NCBI GenBank assembly: GCA_016794585.1
Contig: JAEUJM010000002.1
Location: 1 to 64,000, forward strand
Length of the DNA: 64,000 bases
Origin: Acidimicrobiales bacterium
GTDB lineage: Bacteria > Actinomycetota > Acidimicrobiia > Acidimicrobiales > DATDAH01
Direction of reading: 5' to 3'
The position numbers and the translations under genes are program-made. The notes under the pieces were generated by a model. That model was not told the DNA's origin. It made no database searches and saw only the letters and a program-made list of their open reading frames with translations. This document shows, in pieces, positions 16,612-27,407 of this stretch (positions are counted from its first letter, which is position 1; every line of letters begins with the position of its first letter).

Positions 16612-19160
16612 CGGACGCCGGGATCGTTGGGCATGAACACCGTCCGCTGGGGCATCTGGTGGCTGAAGTGCTCGACGTCGAGTGCCTCCGCGGAGCGGAC
16701 CAGGAGGTCGTCGAGGCGCTCGAGGAAGGCGATGAGCGACGGCCGTCGACCGGCGTCGTCGAGCTCGCTCAGCGCGGCCGTGTCGGCGACGCGCACGAGA
16801 TCGGCGGCGGCCTCGGTCAGCGTCTCGACGGGCGATGCGCCCGCACCCTGGCGGCGGGGGAGCCCCACCGTGGCCTCGTGGAGGGCGGCGGTCTGGTGGG
16901 CGAGGGAGCGGGGGTTGTCCGGATCGAGCACGAGGAGATCGAGCACGGTGTCGACCTGGGCACGGGACCGGTAGCGGCGGCGGTAGGTGATGATGCTCTC
17001 GGCGGCGATGAGCGTGGACTCGAGCACCAGGCTGTCGGTGGCCGTGCCCGTGGCCTCGGTGACCGTGGCCCGCAGGAGGGCGGTCAGCTGCAACGAGCGC
17101 TCGATGCGACGACCGGCCTCCAGGAACCGCCAGCCGGCGTCGCGGACGGTGTTCTCCGCCGCGAGTCCCGAGAGCGCCAGCAGCGCTTGCAGGACGCGCC
17201 CGAGGGCCGTGGGATCGGGGCCGCTCGCCGAGCGGAGGCGGAGGTCGTCGAGGTCCCGGTCGAGGTGGCCCACGACCAGCCACGTGTCACTGCTGAGCAG
17301 GTCACGCACCTCGGCGGTGGCGTCGAGCATGTGGCGCACATCGAACGCCAGCGAGCCCGCCCGCCCCTCGTCGACGAGCACGGACCGCAGCTCGGCGTCG
17401 GGGTGTGCCAGCCGGTCGGCGGCGTCATCGCCCACGAACCCGGGCCACGTGCCGGACACCTGAGTGAGTGCACGGAGGAGGATGCGCACGCTCGTCACCC
17501 CCGCCGGCGTCGCACCGGCCGCGAACTCGTTGCGGCGGTCGGCGATGACGCGCAGGAGGCGGGCCAGCACCTCGGCGCGCTCGGCGTAGCGGCTCATCCA
17601 GAACAGGTGCTCCGCGGCGCGGGGCGAGGTCGGGGGCCGGGGTGCGGGCTCGGCGTCCTCGTCGTCGGATGCCGGCTGGAGCCAGAAGCCGGTGAGGCGC
17701 TCGGGCTCGGCCGCGAGGACGCAGGTGTCCTTGCTGAGGGCGCCGGCCTGGTTGGTGATGAGCTCACCGATGGCATCGGGGGCCACCCGGCTCAGCCCTC
17801 CGGGCATGACGATGTAGTGGTCGCCCCGGGCCACGGCGAACGTGCGCAGGGTGGTGCGGCGCGGGGCGAGGCCGGCGTCGGTCACCGTGGGCGACGTGCT
17901 GATGTCCACCGGACGCTGGCCGACCCACGCGTGAGGCTCGGCCTCGACGCGGCGGGCGAGATCGGCCCGCTCGGTCACGCTCAGGTGCCAGCCGAGCGAG
18001 GGGGTGGGCCCGTGGTCGCGGCCGATGGGCTTGACGACCAGCTCCTCGAGGTGGGCCAACACATGGGATCGGGCGGCGTCGTCGCCGCACCACCAGGTCT
18101 CCGCGGACGGCAGGACGAGGGGCTCGTCGAGCAGGGCCTCCGCCAGTGCGGGCAGGAAGGGGAGCAGGCCGGGGTTCTCGAGCACCCCGCTGCCGAGGGT
18201 GTTGACCACCGAGACGGTTCCCGTCCGGCAGGCCTCGAGGAGGCCGGGCACGCCGAGGTTGGAGTCGGGTCGCAGCTCGACCGGGTCGCAGAACGCCGCG
18301 TCGACCCGACGGACGATGACGTGCACGGGCTCGAGGCGGCCGATGGCGCGCATCCAGACCCGGCCGTCGCGGACGCGCAGGTCGGCACCCTGGACGAGCG
18401 GGACCCCGAGCTGGGCGGCGAGGTAGCCGTGCTCGAAGGCCGTCTCGCTCCACTGGCCCGGGGTGAGGACCACGATGCGGGGGGTGTCGTCGGTAGGGGG
18501 CGCCACCTGGTGCAGGGCGGACCGCAGCGCCCGGAAGAACGGGGCCAGGCGCTGGACCTGGGCGGACCGGTGCAGTCCGGGCAGCACGCGCGAGACCACC
18601 ACGCGGTTCTCCAGCGCGTACCCGACGCCGGAGGGAGCCTGGGTGCGGTCCGAGAGGACCACGTGGCGGCCGTCGGCGCCGCGGGCGAGGTCGGCGGCGG
18701 CGAGGAACAGCTGGTGGGGCCCCGGGAGGCGGATCTGGTCGCACGTGCGCAGGAAGCCCGGGTGGCCGTAGACGACCTCGGGGGGCAGCAGGCCGTCGGA
18801 CAGCAGCCGGCGCTCGCCGTAGAGGTCCTGGAGCACCCGATCGAGCAGCAGCGAACGCTGGATCACGCCGCGCTCGAGCCCGGCCCACTCGTCGGCGCTC
18901 AACATGAGCGGGACCGGGTCGGTCACCCACGGGCGGGGCCCGGGCCGGTCGCCGGCGGTGACGTGGTAGGTGACGCCGTCCTCCGCGAGCAGCCGGGCCG
19001 CCTCTGCGGCCCGGGGGTTCAGATCGCTCTGTGCGTCCAGCGCCGCCGTGACCGTGGCCCAGTGATCGCGGATGGACCCGTCGGGAGCCACCATCTCGTC
19101 GAAGGTGCCCGCGAGGGACGGGTAGGGGACCGACAGGCTCGGCCCTGCGGCGACGCTCAC
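16608..19160 (-). CDS. Fusion of circularly permuted ATP-grasp (DUF404/407) and alpha-E (DUF403) domains
   Basis: About 850 residues from GTG 19160. Residues 1-500 are a circularly permuted ATP-grasp enzyme, recognisable by SDRTQAPSGVGYALENR, IVVLTPGQWSETAFEHGYLA, LRPDSNLGVPGLLEA and ELVVKPIGRDHG. After a Pro/Asp-rich linker, residues 530-850 are an alpha-E helical domain beginning AAEHLFWMSRYAERAEVLARLL. The family is predicted to form amide bonds to a peptide or amino-acid substrate. Next to it on the same strand, the same two modules also exist as separate proteins. No ATG occurs upstream in frame, and the GTG overlaps the TGA of a 9-codon ORF, so the start is likely but not certain. Confidence 0.87.
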   Translation of the reverse strand: MSVAAGPSLSVPYPSLAGTFDEMVAPDGSIRDHWATVTAALDAQSDLNPRAAEAARLLAEDGVTYHVTAGDRPGPRPWVTDPVPLMLSADEWAGLERGVIQRSLLLDRVLQDLYGERRLLSDGLLPPEVVYGHPGFLRTCDQIRLPGPHQLFLAAADLARGADGRHVVLSDRTQAPSGVGYALENRVVVSRVLPGLHRSAQVQRLAPFFRALRSALHQVAPPTDDTPRIVVLTPGQWSETAFEHGYLAAQLGVPLVQGADLRVRDGRVWMRAIGRLEPVHVIVRRVDAAFCDPVELRPDSNLGVPGLLEACRTGTVSVVNTLGSGVLENPGLLPFLPALAEALLDEPLVLPSAETWWCGDDAARSHVLAHLEELVVKPIGRDHGPTPSLGWHLSVTERADLARRVEAEPHAWVGQRPVDISTSPTVTDAGLAPRRTTLRTFAVARGDHYIVMPGGLSRVAPDAIGELITNQAGALSKDTCVLAAEPERLTGFWLQPASDDEDAEPAPRPPTSPRAAEHLFWMSRYAERAEVLARLLRVIADRRNEFAAGATPAGVTSVRILLRALTQVSGTWPGFVGDDAADRLAHPDAELRSVLVDEGRAGSLAFDVRHMLDATAEVRDLLSSDTWLVVGHLDRDLDDLRLRSASGPDPTALGRVLQALLALSGLAAENTVRDAGWRFLEAGRRIERSLQLTALLRATVTEATGTATDSLVLESTLIAAESIITYRRRYRSRAQVDTVLDLLVLDPDNPRSLAHQTAALHEATVGLPRRQGAGASPVETLTEAAADLVRVADTAALSELDDAGRRPSLIAFLERLDDLLVRSAEALDVEHFSHQMPQRTVFMPNDPGVR

Positions 19161-19179
19161 GCCGACGAGTCTGGCGTGC

Positions 19180-20133
19180 TCATCCCGCCCCGGTGAGCGA
19201 TGGTGCCGGCGAGAAGTAGGTGGCGCCGAGGGCGTCGTGGAGGAGGTTGAGCCCCCGCTGGAGGTCGTCGACGACCCGCAGGAGCTCGTCGGCGCCACCG
19301 GAGGTCGGGTCGATGGCGCCGAGGCGCCGCTCGAGGGCCGCGCACTCGGTCATGGGCACCTCCTGGCGGGGCAGCTCGAGCAACCAGCGGGACACCCCGA
19401 TCAGGCAGTGCTCGACCGAGCGCGGGAACTGAGGCTCGAAGAGCAGGAAGCGGACGGCGTCGGCGCCGTGCACCACGCCGCCCGTGGCTCGTCGGTACAT
19501 CTGCTCGGCCCCCAGGGAGCGGAGCGCGGCGAGCCAGGTGACGTCGACGAACGGTCGCAGACCGCCGTCGGGGACGGCCATGAGGATGTCGGCTTCGACC
19601 TCCAGCACCCGGGTCGTCATGTCGGCCCGCTCGACGAAGCGCCCGATCTCGAGGAACGAATAGGTGTCGTCCCGGTTCATGGTGGCGTAGATCGAACCGG
19701 CCACCAGGTGGCACCGGCGGATCACCTCCTCGCACCAGGCCAGGCGGCCCGTCCTCCCGATGCCCTCGCGGCGCGTGTCCCGCACCCAGAGGTGGAGCTC
19801 GTTGAGCGTCTCCCAGGTGCGCCGGGGCACCATCGTGCGCGTCACCCGGAGGTCTTCGCGGGCCTGCTCGACCGAGCGCACCACGGACCCGGGGTTGAGC
19901 GGGTCGGCGAGGAGGAACGAGACCACCTCCTCCTCGCTCGGGTGGTCGTGGACCAGGTGGTAGTCGGCGTCGCTGCCGGTGACCGCCAAGAGCGGCGCCC
20001 AGGTCAGCCCGGCGGACTTCGGGAGATCGAGGAACAGCTCGGTGTGGGTCTTCACCAGGCGGGCGGTCGCCTCGGCGCGCTCCAGGTAGCGGCCGACCCA
20101 GTACGCGTTCTCGGCCACGCGGGACAGCAACAT
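19180..20133 (-). CDS. Alpha-E (DUF403) domain protein
   Basis: 317 residues, all alpha-helical, the normal size for a stand-alone alpha-E protein. It starts with the family hallmark SRVAENAYWVGRYLERAEATARL and continues with RRTWETLNELH and SFLEIGRFVERADMTTR. The domain always accompanies circularly permuted ATP-grasp proteins and is thought to be a partner or second catalytic module. The ATG has a strong AGGAGG eight bases upstream. It follows the ATP-grasp gene by 44 bases and precedes the fused gene by 19, so the four minus-strand genes from 21797 to 15706 read as one operon. Confidence 0.9.
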   Translation of the reverse strand: MLLSRVAENAYWVGRYLERAEATARLVKTHTELFLDLPKSAGLTWAPLLAVTGSDADYHLVHDHPSEEEVVSFLLADPLNPGSVVRSVEQAREDLRVTRTMVPRRTWETLNELHLWVRDTRREGIGRTGRLAWCEEVIRRCHLVAGSIYATMNRDDTYSFLEIGRFVERADMTTRVLEVEADILMAVPDGGLRPFVDVTWLAALRSLGAEQMYRRATGGVVHGADAVRFLLFEPQFPRSVEHCLIGVSRWLLELPRQEVPMTECAALERRLGAIDPTSGGADELLRVVDDLQRGLNLLHDALGATYFSPAPSLTGAG

Positions 20134-20177
20134 GGTGGGGGCCTCCTGGGGTGTCGGGGGTCGGGTCGGGTCGTGGC

Positions 20178-21797
20178 TCACCGGTCGCGCACCTCGATGG
20201 TCAGGCCGGACGCGGCCGGTCGGCCGACGTCGGGATCGATGATCCAGGTGTCCTTGCTTCCGCCCCCCTGTGAGCTGTTCACGATCAGCGAGCCTTCCTG
20301 GCGGGCCACCCGGGTGAGCCCGCCCGTCGTGACGTAGGGGTGCTCCCCCGTGAGGATGAAGGGGCGGAGGTCGACGTGGCGCGGCGCGATCACGCCGTCG
20401 CACAAGGTCGGGGCGGTGGACAGCGCGAGGATGGGCTGCGCGACGTAGTTGCGAGGATCGGCCTCGACCCGGCGGCGGATCTCGTCCTTGTCCGCTTCGC
20501 TGGCGTGCGAGCCGACGAAGATGCCGTAGCCGCCCGACTCGTTGGCCGGCTTCACCACCAGATGGTCGAGGTTGGCGAGCACGTGCTTGCGCTGCCGGTC
20601 GTCCAGGCACACGAACGTCTCGACGTTGGGCACGAGTGCCTCCTCGCCGAGGTAGTAGTGGATCAACGCCGGGACGTAGGCGTACAGCACCTTGTCGTCG
20701 GCCACCCCGGCGCCGGGTGCGTTCGCGATGGCCACGTTGCCGGCCCGCCATGCGGCCATCAGCCCGGGGACGCCGAGCGCCGAGTCGGGCCGGAAGACCT
20801 CGGGATCGAGAAAGAGGTCGTCCACCCGCCGGTACACGACGTCGACCCGCTCGAGCCCGCCCACGGTGCGCAGGTACACGACCTCGTCGTCGACCACCAG
20901 GTCGCGGCCCTCGACGAGGTGGGCGCCCATCTGCTGGGCGAGGAAGGCGTGCTCGAAGTAGGCGGAGTTGTGGACGCCGGGGGTGAGCACCACGATCACC
21001 GGCAGGTCCCCGGGCCGAGGCGAGAGCGATCCGAGCAGCTCGCGCAGGCGCGTCGGGTAGGCGTCCACCGGGTGGATGTCGAGGTCGCGGAAGAGGTCGG
21101 CGAACACCCGCTTGGTGATCTGGCGGTTCTCGAGCATGTAGGACACCCCCGACGGCACCCGCAGGTTGTCCTCCAGGACGTACATCGTCCCGTCGCCGTC
21201 GCGGACCAGGTCGCTGCCGGAGATGTGGGCCCAGGTGCCCTGGGCGGGGCGCACGCCGCGGCACTCGGGTCGCAGGTTGGGCGAGTCGCCGACGACCTCC
21301 GCGGGGACGACACCGTTGCGGATGGCGCGGCCTTCGCCGTAGACGTCGTCGATGAAGAGGTTGAGGGCGATGAGGCGCTGGGTGAGCCCCGCCGCGATGC
21401 GATCCCACTCGTGGGTCGACAGCACCCGGGGGATCACGTCGAAGGGCCACTCCCGGTCGATGTTGGCGCCCTCGGAGTAGACCGTGAAGGAGATGCCCAT
21501 CGCCCGGATGGCGAGCTCGGCGGCGGCCTGGCGCTCGTGGAGATCGGTGCCGAGGGCATGGAGCAGGTCCACCACCCCGTCGCACGCGGGCCGGGGACCG
21601 TCGGTCCCGAGCATCTCGTCCCACCCCCGACCGGGGTCGTACGCGCGCCACGGGTCGTCGCCGTCCCCGGGAGGAGGGGCCGGCCGGGAGGTGGCGGTGG
21701 CGTCGGTGATGGGAGGAGGCTGGCTCCCGAAGGTGACAGCGGTGTTTCGGGTCCGTGAAAAGCCCTCCTTCCCGGTGCCTCCCCGCCGTGCCAGCAT
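20178..21797 (-). CDS. Circularly permuted ATP-grasp protein (type 2, DUF404/407)
   Basis: About 539 residues. Family motifs in order: YDEM-like GWDEMLGTDGPRPA, INFTVYS-like ISFTVYSEGANIDREWPFD, LEDNLRVPSGVSYMLENR, VIVVLTPGVHNSAYFEHAFLAQQMG, RPDSALGVPGLMAAWRAGNV, and VVKPANESGGYGIFVG with the ATP-binding lysine and glycine loop. It is predicted to ligate an amino acid or peptide. The start is uncertain: the first in-frame ATG outside the divergent gene is at 21797, giving 60 low-complexity residues before the conserved core; the next ATG (21614) would cut into the core. First gene of the transglutaminase operon. Confidence 0.88.
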   Translation of the reverse strand: MLARRGGTGKEGFSRTRNTAVTFGSQPPPITDATATSRPAPPPGDGDDPWRAYDPGRGWDEMLGTDGPRPACDGVVDLLHALGTDLHERQAAAELAIRAMGISFTVYSEGANIDREWPFDVIPRVLSTHEWDRIAAGLTQRLIALNLFIDDVYGEGRAIRNGVVPAEVVGDSPNLRPECRGVRPAQGTWAHISGSDLVRDGDGTMYVLEDNLRVPSGVSYMLENRQITKRVFADLFRDLDIHPVDAYPTRLRELLGSLSPRPGDLPVIVVLTPGVHNSAYFEHAFLAQQMGAHLVEGRDLVVDDEVVYLRTVGGLERVDVVYRRVDDLFLDPEVFRPDSALGVPGLMAAWRAGNVAIANAPGAGVADDKVLYAYVPALIHYYLGEEALVPNVETFVCLDDRQRKHVLANLDHLVVKPANESGGYGIFVGSHASEADKDEIRRRVEADPRNYVAQPILALSTAPTLCDGVIAPRHVDLRPFILTGEHPYVTTGGLTRVARQEGSLIVNSSQGGGSKDTWIIDPDVGRPAASGLTIEVRDR

Positions 21798-21803
21798 TCC
21801 TCC

Positions 21804-23017
21804 ATGGCTGCGGCCGCGTCGGAGTTCGAGTTGGTGGTGCGCGGTGGCCACCCCGATTTCCTCGACCTCCCCTGGGCGTCACCCCTGGCGGCCTGGTCGC
21901 ACCCCCGGATCGTGCCGATGGCGCACGGCATCAGCCGTCACGTGGTCCGCTTCGTGCGCTACGACCACCGGGTCTACGCGGTGAAGGAGACCACCCGGGC
22001 CGCGGCGGAGGCCGAGCACCGGGCCCTCGTGCTGCTGCGCAACACTCGCCTCCCCAGCGTCGAGCCCGTCGGTCTGGTGCGGACGCGCGAGCCCGACGGC
22101 GCCGCCCGGATCATCACCCGCTACCTCGACTTCTCTCTGCCCTACTGGTACGTCATCGGTCGCGAGATGCCCACACCCACCGATGTCCTGCTCGACGCCG
22201 CGGTGGTCCTACTCGTCCGGCTGCACCTCGCTGGTGTGTTCTGGGGGGACTGCTCGCCGTCGAACATCCTGTTCCGGCGGGACGCCGGAGCGATGATGGC
22301 CTATCTGGTCGATGCCGAGACCGTCGAGGTGCGACCGTCGCTCGGCGACCAGATGCGCGCCCACGACGTGGAGATCGCCCACGAGAACCTGGTGGGCGGG
22401 GTCCTCGACCTCCAGGCCGCGGGGCGCGTCGACGACGACGTGGACGGGGTGGCGCTGGCCGACGACCTGGTGCAGCGCTACGAGTCCCTGTGGCGGGAGC
22501 TCACCAGCGCCGACCGCTTCGAGGGCACCGAGCGCTGGCGCATCGACGCCCGCGTCCGGCGCATCAACGACCTCGGCTTCGACGTGGACGAGCTCGCCAT
22601 CCGCTCGGAAGACGGAGGCGAGGTCCTCGACATCCGACCCACCGTGGTGGACGAGGGCCACCACTTCCGGGCGCTGCGCCAGCGGACGGGGCTCGAGGTG
22701 CAGGAGAACCAGGCCCGTCGGCTGCTCGCCGACATCGAGAACTTCCGCGCCCGGCTCGAACAGGACGAGGGTCGACCGGTGCCCGACGCCGTGGGCGCGG
22801 CCCGGTGGCTCGCCGACGTGTACGAGCCGGCGGTGACGTCGGTGCCCGAAGAGCTCGCCGACCGTCTGGAGGCCGCCGAGCTGTTCCACGAGATGCTCGA
22901 GCACCGCCACCGGATGGCCGAGGCGGCCGGCCGGGAGATCACCAACACGGAGGCGATGGCCGACTTCCTCACCACCGTGCTGCCCGCCCGTCCCGGCGAG
23001 CAGCAGCTGCTCGACCC

Positions 23018-23021
<4 letters not shown>
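21804..23021 (+). CDS. DUF4032 kinase-like protein
   Basis: 405 residues. The N-terminal half resembles lipopolysaccharide/Rio-type kinase folds: a lysine in VYAVKETT, a catalytic loop WGDCSPSNILF (cf. HGDxxPxN) and a metal-site-like YLVDAET. The C-terminal half (from about residue 220) is the DUF4032 region found mainly in actinobacteria. Whether it phosphorylates anything is unknown. It is divergent from the ATP-grasp operon with only six bases between the two predicted starts, so both probably share a control region. CAGCAT lies six bases before the ATG and loosely fits the leaderless -10 pattern. Its TAG shares CTAG with the convergent ABC ATPase stop. Confidence 0.85.
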
Positions 23022-24187
<1,166 letters not shown>

Positions 24188-24204
24188 GCAGCGGTGCTCC
24201 TTTG

Positions 24205-25038
24205 TCAGCCCTTGACGGCCCCCGCGGTCAACCCGGCCACGATGCGGCGCTGGAAGACGAGCACGAGGATCACGATGGGGATGGTGACGACGACCGAGGC
24301 CGCCATGACCGCGGTGACGGGCGACTGGAACTGCGACTGCCCGGTGAAGAACGAGAGTGCGGCGGGCACGGTGCGCGCCCGGTCCGTGGAGGTGAGCGAG
24401 ATGGCGAACAGGAACTCGTTCCAGCAGAAGAAGAACGTGAGGATGGCGGTGGTGAACACGCCAGGGGCCGCCAGCGGGACGATGACCCGTCGGAAGGCCT
24501 GCCACGCGGTGGCGCCGTCCACCTGCGCCGCCTGCTCCATCTCCCACGGGATCTGGCGGAAGAAGGCGGACATGGTCCAGATGGAGAGCGGCAGGGCGAA
24601 CGTGAGGTACGGGATGATCAGCCCGACCCAGGTGTCGTAGATGCCGAGGCCGCGCCACATGTTGAACAGGGGCCCGACGAGCGCCGCCTGCGGGAACATG
24701 GCGATGGCGAGGGCCATGGACAGCAGCAGCTTCTTGCCGGGGAACTCGAGGCGGGCGATCGCGTACGCCGCGAACATCGCCACGATCACGGACAGCACGG
24801 TGGCGATGATCGCGATGCCGAACGAGTTGCGCAGCGCAGCGGTGAACAGCTCGTTGTCGAACGCGCTCTCGAAGTTGTCCCAGGTCCACTCCTTCGGGAG
24901 GAAGCTGGGCTCGCCGGTCCGGAAGGTGTCGGGGCTCTTGAAGGCGAGCGAGGTCATCCACAGCAGGGGGAACGCCGCCCACGCGAGGATGACGAGCCCC
25001 CACACCGTCCACCAGTTGCTCGTCCGCTGTCCGGCCAT
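24205..25038 (-). CDS. Sugar ABC transporter permease (MalG/SugB type)
   Basis: 277 residues with six predicted membrane helices (first WWTVWGLVILAWAAFPLLW, last near residue 250). The cytoplasmic EAA loop that contacts the ATPase is EMEQAAQVDGATAWQAFRRVIVP. The length and lack of an N-terminal extension fit MalG-type subunits. Its ATG overlaps the TGA of the partner permease by one base (TGATG at 25036-25040), which indicates translational coupling and near-equal expression. Confidence 0.93.
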   Translation of the reverse strand: MAGQRTSNWWTVWGLVILAWAAFPLLWMTSLAFKSPDTFRTGEPSFLPKEWTWDNFESAFDNELFTAALRNSFGIAIIATVLSVIVAMFAAYAIARLEFPGKKLLLSMALAIAMFPQAALVGPLFNMWRGLGIYDTWVGLIIPYLTFALPLSIWTMSAFFRQIPWEMEQAAQVDGATAWQAFRRVIVPLAAPGVFTTAILTFFFCWNEFLFAISLTSTDRARTVPAALSFFTGQSQFQSPVTAVMAASVVVTIPIVILVLVFQRRIVAGLTAGAVKG

Positions 25039-25967
25039 CAGCTGTCCCCCCGCACTTGGCTCAGGTCGGTCCGGAACACCTTGATGAACACGAACGCGAT
25101 CAGCACCACGGTGGCGAACAGCAGCACGGACACCGCCGACCCTGCGCCGAGGTTCACGAGGGTGACGTTCTGGCGGTAGGCGAGGAACGACAGCGTCTCG
25201 GTCTCGTTGGCGCCGCCCGTCATCACGAACGGGTTGTCGAAGATGCGCCAGGCGTCGAGGGTCCGGAACAGGACGGCCACCATGATCGCCGCCTTCATGT
25301 TGGGCAGGACCACCTTTCGGAGCCGCTGCCACGCCGTGGCGCCGTCGACCTTGGCGGCCTCCATGAGCTCCTCGGGCACCTGGACCAGGCCGGCCAGCAG
25401 CAGCAAGGAGATGAACGGGGTCGTCTTCCAGATCTCCGAGAGGGTGATCACGAACAGCGACGACCAGCGCTCGCCGAACCAGTTGAAGTCACCCAGCCCG
25501 AACCACTGGTTGACGAAGCCGGAGTCGAGCTGGAAGGCGTAACGCCAGATGAAGGCGGACACCACGGTGACGATCCCGTAGGGGACGAGGATCGCGGTCC
25601 GGATGAGCGAGCGCCCGCGGAGGATCCGGAACATGACCCAGGCGAACGCGAAACCCAGCACGAGCTCGACGGCCACGCTGATCACGGTGATGGTGGCCGT
25701 CGTGGAAGCGGCGCTCCACCAGACGGGATCGGTCAGGACCGTGACGTAGTTCTGGACACCGACGAACTCACGGCCGTCCGGGTCGGTGAGGCGGTAGCGG
25801 TACAGCGACAGGACCAGCGCGTACCCCAGCGGATAGGCCGTGACGAGGATCATCACGAAGAACGCGGGGGAGGAGAGGCGCAGGCCGAGCCGGCGCTCGT
25901 GGCGCAGGCGATCCGACGCGCGCGGCGTGAGCTTCGCCGGGGTGGTGGTGGCGGCGACGTCGGTCAC
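25038..25967 (-). CDS. Sugar ABC transporter permease (MalF/SugA type)
   Basis: 309 residues. After an N-terminal cytoplasmic stretch with basic residues there are six membrane helices, beginning FFVMILVTAYPLGYALVLSLY. The EAA loop is ELMEAAKVDGATAWQRLRKVVLP. The GTG at 25967 overlaps the binding protein's TGA (GTGA); a longer frame from 26057 would run inside the upstream gene. Together with the MalG-type subunit it should form the membrane channel of the importer. Confidence 0.93.
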   Translation of the reverse strand: MTDVAATTTPAKLTPRASDRLRHERRLGLRLSSPAFFVMILVTAYPLGYALVLSLYRYRLTDPDGREFVGVQNYVTVLTDPVWWSAASTTATITVISVAVELVLGFAFAWVMFRILRGRSLIRTAILVPYGIVTVVSAFIWRYAFQLDSGFVNQWFGLGDFNWFGERWSSLFVITLSEIWKTTPFISLLLLAGLVQVPEELMEAAKVDGATAWQRLRKVVLPNMKAAIMVAVLFRTLDAWRIFDNPFVMTGGANETETLSFLAYRQNVTLVNLGAGSAVSVLLFATVVLIAFVFIKVFRTDLSQVRGDS

Positions 25968-27253
25968 AGGAGTCGATCCCCGCTCAGCACCTCGCCCATG
26001 TACTGATCGGTCTCTTCGGGCGTCTCGGGTGACCGGACCGAGCGGGCCGGGTGCCACGTGCGCTGGACCGACGTCGACACGTCGCCGTAGTACGGCGTGA
26101 TGGGCCGGGGCGCGGCCTCGTCGATGGACTCACGGATGAGGTCGGCCATCGGGAACGTCTCCCGCACCTCGGGATCGTCGTAGGCGGCGGCGCGGGCCGC
26201 GGGGTTGCCGGACTCGACCATGTACTGGGCGTTGTTGTCGGCCGAGGTGATGCACCCGACCGCGTCGATGGCCTCTTCGGGGTGTTGGGTGAAGTTGCCG
26301 ATGCCGAGGTTGATGCCGCCGAGGGGCGGGGCGCTCGGGCGGTCGGGATCGGTGCGCGGGTACCGGGCCCAGGCGATGTCGTCGAACACGCTCTGGTCCA
26401 GCGCTCCGCTGTCGACCTCGCCCTTTGCCGCGGCGTAGACGTAGGGCCAGTTCACCATGAAGCCACCGGCATCGCTCTGGAAGAGCGACCGTGCCTCCTC
26501 CTCGCCGGCGGTGGTGATGTCGCCCGGTGCGGCGGACGAGTGGGCCAGGCGGTCGACCACCTCGGCGGCCCGATCCCCGGCGGGCGACGCCATCGACGGT
26601 GTCGCGTCGGCACCCCGGTCGGCATCCTCGACGATGGTCCCGCCGGAGGAGGCGACCAGGGCGTTGATCCAGACCATGTAGCCCTCGTAGCGACGGGCCT
26701 GCACGCCGATGCGGCGGTCGGTGGCCTCGGCGGCGTCGATCAGGTCGTCCCAGGTGAGGTCGTCGGCAGCCGGATCGACACCGGCTTCCTCGGCGACGGA
26801 CTGCCGGTACCAGAGCAGCTGGGTGTTGGCCCAGAAGGGGGTCGCGACCAGCTCGTCCTCCCAGAAGGCGGTCTCCAACGGGCCCTCGAGCACGTCAGCG
26901 GTGAGCGCCTCGACGGCGGCCGGGTCGGTGATCGCCAGGAGGTACCCGGCGTTGGCGAACTCGGCGACGAACGGGGGATCGAGGCTCATCAGATCCACCG
27001 AGGAATCGCCCGCAGCCAGACGCCGCACGAGCTGCTCGCGCTGTGCGTCCGCTTCGTTCGGGAGGATCTCGGTCTCGATCCGGTACGCGCCGTCCGCGGC
27101 CTCGGTGCACTCCCGGGCGAGGGTGGCCTGCCCGCCGTTGTCCGGGTTCGTGTACCAGACGAGCGTCGGTGCGCCGCTCTCACCGCCGGAGCACGCCGCG
27201 AGCCCGGCCGCGCCGAAGGCGAGGGCGACCAACAGTGCGCTACGACGGGTCAC
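25964..27253 (-). CDS. Sugar-binding lipoprotein of the ABC importer (LpqY-like)
   Basis: 429 residues, family 1 extracellular solute-binding protein. The N-terminus is a lipoprotein signal with LAAC (Cys21). The mature protein begins with PTLVWYTNPDN and has the usual two-lobed pattern, including WYRQSVAEEAGVDPAADDLTWDDLIDAAE. The order of this operon matches lpqY-sugABC, whose mycobacterial form recycles trehalose. Trehalose-forming enzymes at 31.8-38.3 kb make trehalose or maltodextrin the best guess for the substrate, but the sequence does not prove it. The GTG start has GGGGAGGG five bases upstream. Confidence 0.88.
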   Translation of the reverse strand: MTRRSALLVALAFGAAGLAACSGGESGAPTLVWYTNPDNGGQATLARECTEAADGAYRIETEILPNEADAQREQLVRRLAAGDSSVDLMSLDPPFVAEFANAGYLLAITDPAAVEALTADVLEGPLETAFWEDELVATPFWANTQLLWYRQSVAEEAGVDPAADDLTWDDLIDAAEATDRRIGVQARRYEGYMVWINALVASSGGTIVEDADRGADATPSMASPAGDRAAEVVDRLAHSSAAPGDITTAGEEEARSLFQSDAGGFMVNWPYVYAAAKGEVDSGALDQSVFDDIAWARYPRTDPDRPSAPPLGGINLGIGNFTQHPEEAIDAVGCITSADNNAQYMVESGNPAARAAAYDDPEVRETFPMADLIRESIDEAAPRPITPYYGDVSTSVQRTWHPARSVRSPETPEETDQYMGEVLSGDRLL

Positions 27254-27407
27254 GGCACCCTCCCCGGTATGACTCCGTCGTCACTACCCCGTGCGGTGCC
27301 GCTCCAGAACCTGCGACCACACTTCGTCGGACGACCCCGGCGCAGCGGTCTGGTTACGGTGTTCCCCGCTGTACGTCCCAGACCGTGCGTCACCTCAAGG
27401 AGCCCAC

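Noticed and set aside
16659-19196. 845-codon ORF on the plus strand
   Set aside because: Antisense to the ATP-grasp/alpha-E fusion. It is rich in Gly, Arg and His with no domain, as expected of a shadow frame in very GC-rich DNA.
27347-27384. GGTCTGG/CCAGACC inverted repeat as a transporter operator
   Set aside because: The arms are short and the gap is 24 bases, and it is nearer the DUF1269 start than the transporter start; not enough to call an operator.
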